Shown in pieces: positions 8,992 to 16,914 of a stretch of 32,430 nt of DNA. How positions within the stretch are numbered: the first letter of the stretch is position 1; every line of letters starts with the position of its first letter. This DNA comes from Bacteroidota bacterium (GTDB lineage Bacteria > Bacteroidota > Bacteroidia > Bacteroidales > UBA7960), in contig RECE01000277.1 of NCBI GenBank assembly GCA_007694165.1, positions 1-32,430 of the forward strand, given 5' to 3'. The position numbers and the translations under genes are program-made. The notes under the pieces were generated by a model. That model was not told the DNA's origin. It saw nothing but the letters and a program-made list of their open reading frames with translations, and searched no databases.

Positions 8992-11433
8992 TCAGGCTTT
9001 CTTCTTCAGCCCTTTGTTAACCAGTTCATACCACCTTCTGAATGGATTGCCTTCGGTTTCGTTCTTTTCTCCATATTCCCCGTAGCCATAGCCGTAGCCA
9101 TAGCCATAACCGTAGCCATAGCCATAGCCGCTGCGCGATAGTTTTACATCATTGATTTCAATACAGATATTGCGGGCATCAATTTTTTGTGCAAAATCGT
9201 TGAGAAAATCGAGGCTGGATTTGTCACTGAATTTCTGTCTTATAATAAAGATGGCAATATCTGCATTTTTTATAAGATTGATCCCATCAGGAACAATCCC
9301 TATAGGGGGTGTATCAATAATGATAAAGTCGTACTGAGGTTTGAGATTTTTCAGCAACAATTCCATAGTATCCGACTCCAGCAATTCGCTGGGATTTGGG
9401 GGAACAGGCCCGGCGGTAATAACATGCAGGTGGGGGCTATGCTCCACTGTTTGAATGATTTCCTCAAGGGTGTTTTTTCCCACCAGGAAATTGGATAATC
9501 CGGGTACCTGGCTAATTTGGAAATCATCAAAAATCCTGGGTTTTCTCAGGTCAGCACCCACAAGCAGTACTTTTTTACCTGACAAGGCAATTACAGAGGC
9601 AAGGTTGATGGCTGTAAAGGTCTTACCTTCCTGAGATCGGGTGGAAGTGATTGCAATAACTTTATTTTTTGTGCCGGAAGCAAAATACTGCAGATTGGTT
9701 CGCATAGCCCTGAATGCTTCGGTTACCGGCGATTTATTGTTTTCAAAAACAACCAGGTTAAGAGCGTCATGCTTTGCAGCCTGCTTATTATGCGGAATAA
9801 CACCCAGTACAGGGTAATCAACCATGTCTGTAACCTCTTTTTTATCCTGGATGCGATTGTCCAGGAAATCGCGGAGCAAAATCAAAGCAAGGGGAAAAAC
9901 AAGTCCCAATACCATGGCAAAAGTATAATTCCGACGTTCCTTGGGAGAAACAATGCTTGTAAACCTTGCTCTGTCAACAATCTTATGGTCGGGCACATTG
10001 CTGGCCATTGCGATACCGGCCTCAGCGCGCTTTTCCAGAAGATAATTATAGGTAGCGTTGCTCAGGTTAAACCGGCGCTGAATCCCCACGTACTCTCTGG
10101 CAGTTCCGGGGAGTTCTCCAATACGTTTTTCCACTCTTGCAATGCGCCTGTCAAGATCGGCCATCATGATGTCAGAGGCACTTTGGATGCTCCTCAGGTT
10201 TTCATTGAGTGCCTGTCGTGTGAGGTTGATTTGGCGGTTAATGTTCTGGATGGTGGGATTCTCCCTGGTACCCATTTCCATAAGCTGGGCACGTTCGGTG
10301 TATAGGTTGCTCAAGTCGCGGATGAGGTTGTGCAACAATGCATCATCTATTCCCAGGGCAGATGGGCTGAACACATCCCGAAAGTCTTTCTCGTTTTCAA
10401 TATAATCCAGCAGGTATTCGTAATACTGTCGTTTGAGATTTTCAATGGCCCTCTGGTTGTCCAGCTGCTGTAGTTCGCCAAAAAGCTGAGCTGAAGCAGC
10501 ACCAACTTCCATTAGCTGATTTCTGCTTCTGAAGTCCTCCAGGGAGGATTCTGCCAATATCAGCGAGTCAGATATTACATTGATTTGGGTATCGATAAAT
10601 TGAATGGTGTTTTCAGCAATCTGGTTTTTTTCATACAAACTTTGCTGCACGTATACTTCGGTGAGTGTATTGAGAAAATCCACAGCCCTTTCAGGGTTGG
10701 TGGCTTCAAAAGCAATCTGAACAATGGATACCTCACTGTTAAGAGGGGATACACTCATGGAGTTAACGTACCTGGATGTAAGTGCTGCAGGGCTGTTGAT
10801 AATAAAAAGGTACTCCCTGCTGATATGGCTCCCCGGGGAAAAATTAAAGTTTTTATTCAGTCGCAAGCGAAAACCTTCATACTGAAAAACCTCTCCAAAT
10901 TGTGCAGTATGGGTCTGTCCGCCGTTGCGAAACCTGAATCTTTTTTGTTCGGTAAGTTTGATTTCGTAGCTGTCTTCTGAAATGATCTTCACATGAAAAG
11001 GCCTGTTGTAAGGGACCGAAACAGATCTGTCCCATTCAACAACAAAAGGTGTGTTTTTATAAATCTCAGTGGTTCTCATTTCACCCACAAGTCTGCCTAT
11101 GTTGAAAAATGAAACTTCAACATCCATTCTACTGATAGCAGAATCTACAAGCGAGTAGGATCTGAGTACCGCCATTTCATTGAAAAGATTGTTGCGCTGA
11201 TAAAACAAATCAAGCTCGCCCATGATTTGTCCGGGCCTGAAGCCCCCCTTTCGGTCATCACGGATGAGCACAGTTGCCCTGGTTCGGTATACCGTGTCAG
11301 CAAACTTGTTGACAAAATATGCAATGGTAAGGGCCACTGAAAGGCTGATAAAAAACCAGTACCAGAACCTTGCATACTTAAAAACAATTTTTTTAATGTC
11401 GAGGGTTTCTTCGCGGAAGGGATCTTTATTCAT
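8992..11433 (-). CDS. Polysaccharide co-polymerase / tyrosine autokinase (Wzc-like)
   Basis: An 813-residue inner-membrane protein of the BY-kinase type that sets chain length and controls export of an exopolysaccharide with its Wza partner. The N-terminal transmembrane segment (about 28-46) leads into a Wzz/GNVR periplasmic region with a long coiled coil (about 260-470), and a second transmembrane segment at about 505-525. The cytoplasmic kinase domain has Walker A (SQEGKT, Lys604), Walker A' (GADLRKP, 626-632) and Walker B (IIIDTPP, 704-710). The first acidic residue of the classic A' motif is Gly here; I recall this as common in Bacteroidota homologues. The C-terminal tyrosine cluster, the expected autophosphorylation site, is a perfect run of eight Tyr-Gly repeats (770-785) followed by one more Tyr. 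It lies 52 bp after the export lipoprotein gene, in the same probable operon. Confidence 0.93.
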   Translation of the reverse strand: MNKDPFREETLDIKKIVFKYARFWYWFFISLSVALTIAYFVNKFADTVYRTRATVLIRDDRKGGFRPGQIMGELDLFYQRNNLFNEMAVLRSYSLVDSAISRMDVEVSFFNIGRLVGEMRTTEIYKNTPFVVEWDRSVSVPYNRPFHVKIISEDSYEIKLTEQKRFRFRNGGQTHTAQFGEVFQYEGFRLRLNKNFNFSPGSHISREYLFIINSPAALTSRYVNSMSVSPLNSEVSIVQIAFEATNPERAVDFLNTLTEVYVQQSLYEKNQIAENTIQFIDTQINVISDSLILAESSLEDFRSRNQLMEVGAASAQLFGELQQLDNQRAIENLKRQYYEYLLDYIENEKDFRDVFSPSALGIDDALLHNLIRDLSNLYTERAQLMEMGTRENPTIQNINRQINLTRQALNENLRSIQSASDIMMADLDRRIARVEKRIGELPGTAREYVGIQRRFNLSNATYNYLLEKRAEAGIAMASNVPDHKIVDRARFTSIVSPKERRNYTFAMVLGLVFPLALILLRDFLDNRIQDKKEVTDMVDYPVLGVIPHNKQAAKHDALNLVVFENNKSPVTEAFRAMRTNLQYFASGTKNKVIAITSTRSQEGKTFTAINLASVIALSGKKVLLVGADLRKPRIFDDFQISQVPGLSNFLVGKNTLEEIIQTVEHSPHLHVITAGPVPPNPSELLESDTMELLLKNLKPQYDFIIIDTPPIGIVPDGINLIKNADIAIFIIRQKFSDKSSLDFLNDFAQKIDARNICIEINDVKLSRSGYGYGYGYGYGYGYGYGEYGEKNETEGNPFRRWYELVNKGLKKKA
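9079..9129 (-). repeat. Six-base tandem repeat encoding the (Tyr-Gly)8 tail
   Basis: About 8.5 copies of a GGCTAT/GGCTAC hexamer, read on the minus strand, encode Gly769 to Gly785 of the autokinase. Codons alternate TAT/TAC and one GGT occurs, so the copies are not identical. The 6-bp period means that copy-number change would keep the reading frame and alter only the number of tyrosines. Confidence 0.9.
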
Positions 11434-11485
11434 AGTGAAGGTATATTGTTACCCGGAGGCTGGTATTTCAGGCGGTTCAGACCGG

Positions 11486-12313
11486 TTAATTGCTAAAGTA
11501 GTTTATCAGTAAGAGTGTTGTAGAAATGGTGGAAAAAAGCAGAGCAAACGGGAACTGGTTAATTCCAAGCCTTTTGATCCGGTAGGGTTCAACATAAACG
11601 ATATCATTGGGCTGCAGGTAATAATACTCTGACGTCAGGGATGATGCTTGATTAATATTGACAGAACCAAATGTAGCACCCTTGTCGGTTTGTCTTACAA
11701 TGGTGATGTTTCGGTTTCCGAAATCGGTAAGATCTCCGGCCACTGCAATGGCATCAAGAATGCTTACACGATTGTCGTAAACATAGTATTTTCCCGGACT
11801 TCCTACTTCGCCAAGAACAGAAAAAGAAAAATTAACAAGTTTTACCAGAACGGTAGCACCAATGAGATATTCTTCTACCAGCTTTTCTATATGCTTTGTG
11901 GCTTCTGTTATGGTTTTTCCTTCTACTTTAACGCTTCCCACCACCGGCATTTTCACTTCACCACTATCGTCTACATTGTAGCCATGTAAAAACATCTGCA
12001 CATTGCCAATGCCTCCTCCTCCGGCAGCAGTAGTGCGCTGACCGGTACGATCGCTATTAAACATGATATAGGACTTTTCGTCATGGGTAAGCACCTGGAT
12101 ATACAAAATATCTCCTGACTTGATACGATAGTCCGGCCTAACAAACTCAAAACTGTCTGCGTCTCCCGCTTCCCGTTGCAGGTATACAATTTTTTTGTGG
12201 GGTGTACATGAGGAAACCAGCATTACAATCAGTAAGATCCCAATCAAGGGAAGCTGGATTTTTTTGTAATTTGTGTTAAAAGATAATCTATCCTTGATGC
12301 GCTTAAGGGTCAT
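11486..12313 (-). CDS. Polysaccharide export outer-membrane lipoprotein (Wza-like)
   Basis: A 275-residue lipoprotein that should form the outer-membrane channel for an exopolysaccharide. The signal region (about 21-35) ends in a lipobox VSSC with Cys36 as the likely lipidated residue. The poly-export domain begins near residue 58 (YRIKSGDILYIQVL). SLBB-type ligand-binding segments follow at about 115-235 (VGSVKVEGKTITEA, VLGEVGSPGKYYV). A short hydrophobic C-terminal helix (about 250-272) fits the alpha-barrel helix of Wza homologues. It is the first gene of the export pair, with the autokinase 52 bp downstream. No glycosyltransferase, flippase or polymerase is nearby, so the polysaccharide must be made by another locus. 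Confidence 0.92.
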   Translation of the reverse strand: MTLKRIKDRLSFNTNYKKIQLPLIGILLIVMLVSSCTPHKKIVYLQREAGDADSFEFVRPDYRIKSGDILYIQVLTHDEKSYIMFNSDRTGQRTTAAGGGGIGNVQMFLHGYNVDDSGEVKMPVVGSVKVEGKTITEATKHIEKLVEEYLIGATVLVKLVNFSFSVLGEVGSPGKYYVYDNRVSILDAIAVAGDLTDFGNRNITIVRQTDKGATFGSVNINQASSLTSEYYYLQPNDIVYVEPYRIKRLGINQFPFALLFSTISTTLLLINYFSN

Positions 12314-12374
12314 AAAAAATTCCTGGTTTGAGTATATCGGGAAAAAATCCCTTTTAGTATCGAATAAATCGGAA

Positions 12375-12408
12375 CAAAATTACAATTATTAAATGAATAA
12401 GCACGCAA
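12375..12408 (-). promoter_or_regulatory. Candidate promoter of the polysaccharide export pair
   Basis: On the minus strand TAATTTTG (12375-12382) matches the Bacteroidota -7 box TAnnTTTG. ATTG, one base off TTTG, lies 22 nt upstream at 12405-12408. The leader to the ATG at 12313 would be about 55 nt. Confidence 0.4.
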
Positions 12409-12492
12409 TTTTTGCACAATAATCCACGGCCATAGTTTCTTAAAACGGGTTGTCCAATCATTTATTGCTCAACTTAATAACACCCATTAGGC

Positions 12493-13851
12493 CTACATAA
12501 AAATCCCGTACATCATTCTTCCTATCATGAAATATATAAACAAACCAATAATATCGTTGGAGGTGGTTATAAACGGACCTGTTGCCAAAGCAGGGTCAAT
12601 CTTGAGCTTATCAAGAGCCAGGGGTACAAATGTGCCAAATATGGATGCAAACATTATAACAGTCATCAGGGAAACGCTAACAGTAATACTCAAAGCAAGA
12701 GAGGGTGCAAAGAAAAAGCTGTACAATAATAAAATACCAGAGCAAACCAATCCATTGATAAATCCAACCGATGCTTCCTTCCACAGTTTGGGAAGGATTC
12801 CTGCTGTAAGGCTGTGATTGGCAAGACCTTTAACAATAAGGGCCGATGACTGCACCCCCACATTTCCTGCCATTGCCGGAATCAAGGCCATAAAAAAGGC
12901 CATTTCGGGGTACATCCCAATCTGTTCTTCATAATTGGCCACCACCCTTGAGCCGATGATACCTCCAAAGAGCGCTACCACAAGCCAAAACAGGCGTCCC
13001 TGCATTATCTCCCAGATTTTATCGCCCGACTCAATATTCTGAGTCATACCCGACATCATCTGGTAATCTTTCTCTGCTTCCTCCTTGATAAAGTCGACTA
13101 CATCGTCGATGGTAATCCTTCCGATCAGCCGTCCCAGTTCATCAAGGACCGGCATCACTACCATGTCATATTTATTCATCAGGTTGGCTACCTCTTCTCC
13201 TTTCTGTGTGGCTTTAACACTCACAATATCGGGGGAGTAGAGTTCTGCCACTTTGGCTCTTGGCGATGCTATCAGGAGTTTTTTCAGGGATAGCAGCCCC
13301 AATAGTACATCATTGTCATCCACTACATACACTGTATAGACCTCTTCTACCTCTTCAGCCTGTTTTCTCATTTCGCGAATACAGGTTACCACATGCCAGT
13401 TAACATTCACCTTGATGAACTCTTTGGCCATCAACCCCCCGGCAGAGTTAGATGAATATACCAGCAGGTCGGCTATATCCTGAGCCTGCCGGCGGTCTTC
13501 CAGATGGCTGAGCACTTCTTCTCTTTTTTCCTGGGGTAGCTCCGAAATAAGGTCGGCAGCATCATCAGAATCAAGGTTGTTGATAAACTCATGGGCAATT
13601 TCCTGGGAGGAGAATGAATCCAGAAACCTTTCCCGCACATGGTCTTCCAGCTCCATGAGTACCGCAGCTGCCTCTTCCTTTTCCAGCAAGGTATAGAGAT
13701 ACTTGGCCTCTTCCAGATTAAGGTCATCAATATATTCAGCAATATCTGCAGGATAAAGCTCATTGATTATTTCCTGCAGAAAATCGCGCTTGTTTTCCTT
13801 TATGGATTCCCGGATGACATCCAGGCTGATGTCTTTTACATTTACTGTCAT
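12493..13851 (-). CDS. mgtE: Magnesium transporter MgtE
   Basis: A 452-residue protein of normal family length. The N-terminal MgtE domain is at about 20-130 (ELYPADIAEYIDDL, LISELPQEKREE). Two CBS domains follow (about 135-255), with a phosphate-like GRITIDDVVDFI motif at the end of the second. The five-helix membrane domain (about 285-452) shows the family signatures MAGNVGVQSSALIVKGLA and GPFITTSNDIIGLFIYF; the Asp in the latter matches the pore Mg2+ ligand of MgtE. The N and CBS domains close the channel when cytoplasmic Mg2+ is high. It starts 33 bp after the pyruvate kinase stop codon on the same strand, so the two are probably co-transcribed. Pyruvate kinase needs Mg2+, which makes the pairing reasonable. 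Confidence 0.95.
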   Translation of the reverse strand: MTVNVKDISLDVIRESIKENKRDFLQEIINELYPADIAEYIDDLNLEEAKYLYTLLEKEEAAAVLMELEDHVRERFLDSFSSQEIAHEFINNLDSDDAADLISELPQEKREEVLSHLEDRRQAQDIADLLVYSSNSAGGLMAKEFIKVNVNWHVVTCIREMRKQAEEVEEVYTVYVVDDNDVLLGLLSLKKLLIASPRAKVAELYSPDIVSVKATQKGEEVANLMNKYDMVVMPVLDELGRLIGRITIDDVVDFIKEEAEKDYQMMSGMTQNIESGDKIWEIMQGRLFWLVVALFGGIIGSRVVANYEEQIGMYPEMAFFMALIPAMAGNVGVQSSALIVKGLANHSLTAGILPKLWKEASVGFINGLVCSGILLLYSFFFAPSLALSITVSVSLMTVIMFASIFGTFVPLALDKLKIDPALATGPFITTSNDIIGLFIYFMIGRMMYGIFM

Positions 13852-13884
13852 AAGCTATGTCATGAGCTATGCATGGATTTCTAC

Positions 13885-15303
13885 TTATTTTCTGGGGGAA
13901 AGCATATTACTCACCGTGCTTATTTCCACAAAAGAGGGACCTGATTTTTTTCCAAAATTACCGGCAAGAACTGCAACCAGATCTTCCTGATGGAGCTCAC
14001 CTTTATCCAGAAGTCTTTTCAGGGTATGTTCAATAAAATCTTTTTTGGAGGTCTCCACATCCATTAAATCGGCATAAATGCCATAGTTAAGGGCAAGCTC
14101 CCTGAGAACTCTTTTTTCATAGCATTGTGCATAAATGGGCGATTTACCTCTGAAGGCAGCCAGGTATCTTGCGGTTTTGCCCGTATCGGTATCGGTTATG
14201 ATTGCTTTGGCGGAAAGTTTTTCGATGGATCGCACAGCCATTTTGGAAAGAAAAACTGATATTTCATTTTCGTGGGGTAAAACATTTACTTCCGCAAAGG
14301 CATCCCTTGACTTTTCTGCTTCTCTTGCTGTCCGTGCCATGGTTTTCACCGATTCAAGGGGATATTTACCGTAAGCCGTTTCGCCACTGAGCATCACGGC
14401 ATCAGTACCGGTAAAAACAGCATTTGCAATATCCGTTATCTCTGCCCTTGTGGGTCGCGGATTTTCAATCATGCTGTGCAGCATCTGGGTTGCCACAATA
14501 ACAGCTTTTTTCATTTTTATGCATTTGGCTACCAGTTTCGCCTGGATGCCGGGAATCTTTTCTGCCGGCACCTCTATGGCCAAATCACCTCGTGCTACCA
14601 TTATGCCATAAACATGATCCAGAATTTCATCAATATTGTCTATCCCCTGCTGGTTTTCAATCTTGGCAATAATTTTTATCTGGCTGTTATGCTTATCAAG
14701 TATTTCCTGAATGGCAAGGACATCCTCTTTGTTGCGAACAAAAGAATGGGCAATAAAATCAATATCATGCTCAATGGAAAACATTATGTACTCCAAATCC
14801 TTGGGTGAAAGAGAAGGGAGGGTAACAGAACTTCCGGGAAGATTAATGCTTTTGCGGGGTTTTATCAGCCCTTTGTTTTTTACCTCGCAAATAAGATGTT
14901 TTTCATGCTTTTCTTTCACCTCAAGCTCTATGTCACCATCATCTATCATAATGCTTTTGCCTACTTCCAGGCTGGCAACAAACTCTTTATAGTTGACAAA
15001 CAAACAATCTGATGAAGAGGCCCCGTCAGGATCTCCTGCCACCCTGATGGTTTGTCCTTTATAGACCTCTATATCTATACCTGTGTTCACCGTTCGGATT
15101 TCCGGACCTTTGGTGTCGATCAAGATCGGCACACGATGGGTGATCCGTTTAATCGTTTGCATTATTTTCAAAGTATCCTCTGGCTGCTGATGTGCAGTAT
15201 TGATGCGCACTACATCCACCCCGGCACTAATCATTTCCCGCAGAAAAGTTTCATCACTGTATTTGTCGGAAATTGTAGCAACTATTTTGGTAAGTTTATC
15301 CAT
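13885..15303 (-). CDS. pyk: Pyruvate kinase
   Basis: A 472-residue glycolytic enzyme that converts phosphoenolpyruvate and ADP to pyruvate and ATP. Motifs seen: TKIVATISDKY at the N-terminus, VVRINTAHQ (the family's NFSHG loop replaced by NTAHQ, as in Bacteroides-type enzymes), IDTKGPEIRT, IIAKIENQQGIDNIDEI with the catalytic Lys, MVARGDLAIEVP, and ENPRPTRAEITDIANA leading into DAVMLSGETAYGKYP. The B domain (about 68-160) and a C-terminal domain (about 340-472) are both present. The length is normal. MgtE follows 33 bp downstream. A -7-like box lies about 100 nt upstream in a 293-bp divergent promoter region shared with the S51 gene. Confidence 0.96.
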   Translation of the reverse strand: MDKLTKIVATISDKYSDETFLREMISAGVDVVRINTAHQQPEDTLKIMQTIKRITHRVPILIDTKGPEIRTVNTGIDIEVYKGQTIRVAGDPDGASSSDCLFVNYKEFVASLEVGKSIMIDDGDIELEVKEKHEKHLICEVKNKGLIKPRKSINLPGSSVTLPSLSPKDLEYIMFSIEHDIDFIAHSFVRNKEDVLAIQEILDKHNSQIKIIAKIENQQGIDNIDEILDHVYGIMVARGDLAIEVPAEKIPGIQAKLVAKCIKMKKAVIVATQMLHSMIENPRPTRAEITDIANAVFTGTDAVMLSGETAYGKYPLESVKTMARTAREAEKSRDAFAEVNVLPHENEISVFLSKMAVRSIEKLSAKAIITDTDTGKTARYLAAFRGKSPIYAQCYEKRVLRELALNYGIYADLMDVETSKKDFIEHTLKRLLDKGELHQEDLVAVLAGNFGKKSGPSFVEISTVSNMLSPRK

Positions 15304-15400
15304 AGCTTATGAAATTTAATTGTTTTAACGGCCAACCAACAGGCAGGAATAATTTTCACTCATACACATAACAGAATACTCTGTAGATTTTTTGGCTTTG

Positions 15401-15408
15401 CAAAAATA
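15401..15408 (-). promoter_or_regulatory. Candidate -7 box for pyk-mgtE
   Basis: On the minus strand TATTTTTG matches TAnnTTTG. It would place the transcription start about 90 nt before the pyk ATG at 15303. No clear -33 TTTG is seen. Confidence 0.35.
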
Positions 15409-15549
15409 CAAAAAATTAGAGAGAGCGGGTTTGATTTCGGGTTAAGTCGGCATGCAATATTTTCAGGTCTGCAACATGCTAACCTTATATGCTTTGTATT
15501 TGTAAATGATGAACTTGGTGTTGAAGCAAGAAAATCTCCTGATTTTTTC

Positions 15550-15557
15550 TACTTTTG
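15550..15557 (+). promoter_or_regulatory. Candidate -7 box for the secreted S51-family gene
   Basis: TACTTTTG is an exact TAnnTTTG match. It would start transcription near 15564, with a leader of about 33 nt to the ATG at 15597. It also argues against the upstream in-frame TTG at 15555, which would lie inside the promoter. Confidence 0.5.
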
Positions 15558-15596
15558 CAGTTATTAAATATTTTACAAAACTCAACCTTATCCCAC

Positions 15597-16892
15597 ATGA
15601 TCAAATCTTTAACCTTCCTGTTACTATTAGCCTGCCTGCCAACAATAAGCATCTCCCAGCAATTTTTCCGCACAGGTTCTCCCGACAATGTTGACAGTAT
15701 CCCCGAATTCGGTTTGTTACTGGCCGGGGGGAGTTCAGATAACGATGATGGCATGCGATGGCTTGCGGAAAAAGCCAATGGCGGTGACGTGGTGGTTTTG
15801 CGGGCTTCAGGATCTGATGGTTACAACAATTATATATATTCCGGACTTGGGGTGCATGTCAATTCGGTTACTTCCATACTAATCACCAGCTCCGCCCAGG
15901 CCGAAAACCCGGAGGTTTGTGAGGCCGTGGAAAATGCAGAAGTCATCTTTATTGCCGGAGGAAACCAATGGAACTACTACAGCCACTGGAAAGGCACCTG
16001 TTTGCAGGAAGCCCTTAACAACCATGTGCAGCAAAAAGGAGGAGCCATTGGAGGTACCAGCGCCGGACTTGCCATCCTTGGCGAAGTGGTTTACACTGCT
16101 GAAAAAGGCACGGTATTAACCACTCAAGCACTTAATGATCCCTTTCACCGGAGAATGACCCTTGCCAACGATTTCCTGGCTATCCCCTTTATGGAAAACA
16201 TAGTTACTGACTCACACTATAATAACATTTATAGCGACAACAATAATCGCCATGGCAGACACATGGCTTTCATGGCTCGCATGATAACCGACTGGCAAAT
16301 GGATGCAAAAGGTATAGGAGTAAATGAATATACGGCTGTGGGTGTAGAGCAAGATGGAACCGCCAGGGTATTCGGACATCCCGGCTATGATGACTTTGCA
16401 TATTTCCACATGGCTCTGTCTGAACCTGAAGTTTGTGAGGAAGGACAGCCCCTTCACTGGTATAACGATCAAAATGCTGTGGCTGTGTATCGTATTAAAG
16501 GCGACTTCACCGGAACCCATACTTTTAATCTTAACAACTGGCAGGAAGGAAACGGCGGGGAATGGTTCAGGTGGTATGTTGATGAAGGCGAGTTAATGGT
16601 AGTGGCGGGAGAACCTGTAAATGTGGAACCCTTGCCATTTAACACACTGACAGGAGAAACCATTCATTTTTATCCCAACCCTGCTAGGGATTTTGTTACC
16701 ATTGAATCCGTTACGGACAAATTGTTTTCCTCTTACAGTATCTATGATGTTTCGGGCCGTTTGATAAAAAAGGAAGCACTTGAGGACACAGCCACTTTTA
16801 CGGTAAACCTTTCAGGTGTAAAACCCGGAGCCTATATACTGAAAGTCAGGACTGAAAACCAGGTCATTCCCCTGAAAATTCTCAGGAAATAA
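15597..16892 (+). CDS. Secreted cyanophycinase-like (peptidase S51) protein with T9SS domain
   Basis: A 431-residue exported protein. I chose ATG 15597 because it begins a clean signal peptide (about 1-20, TFLLLLACLPTISIS) and lies just after a -7 box; the open frame extends upstream to a TTG that I reject. Residues about 35-330 have the class I glutamine-amidotransferase-like fold of S51 serine peptidases and cyanophycinases: LLAGGSSDNDDGMRW, VIFIAGGNQWNYY, and the nucleophile elbow GGTSAGLAIL with Ser155. The C-terminal T9SS type A tail is at about 352-431 (FYPNPARDFV, IYDVSGRLIKK, KPGAYILKV). S51 enzymes cleave Asp-containing peptides (dipeptidase E) or cyanophycin. The real substrate here is unknown. 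It converges on the M1 peptidase gene with 22 bp between the two stops. Confidence 0.88.
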   Translation: MIKSLTFLLLLACLPTISISQQFFRTGSPDNVDSIPEFGLLLAGGSSDNDDGMRWLAEKANGGDVVVLRASGSDGYNNYIYSGLGVHVNSVTSILITSSAQAENPEVCEAVENAEVIFIAGGNQWNYYSHWKGTCLQEALNNHVQQKGGAIGGTSAGLAILGEVVYTAEKGTVLTTQALNDPFHRRMTLANDFLAIPFMENIVTDSHYNNIYSDNNNRHGRHMAFMARMITDWQMDAKGIGVNEYTAVGVEQDGTARVFGHPGYDDFAYFHMALSEPEVCEEGQPLHWYNDQNAVAVYRIKGDFTGTHTFNLNNWQEGNGGEWFRWYVDEGELMVVAGEPVNVEPLPFNTLTGETIHFYPNPARDFVTIESVTDKLFSSYSIYDVSGRLIKKEALEDTATFTVNLSGVKPGAYILKVRTENQVIPLKILRK

Positions 16893-16914
16893 ATGGGTGA
16901 TTAGCGGGGTCGGG

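Noticed and set aside
15555-15596. Upstream TTG start for the S51 gene
   Set aside because: It would place 14 residues before the signal peptide and lies within the -7 box. ATG 15597 gives a clean signal peptide.
16893-16914. Bidirectional terminator between the convergent S51 and M1 genes
   Set aside because: The 22-bp gap shows no hairpin or T-run.
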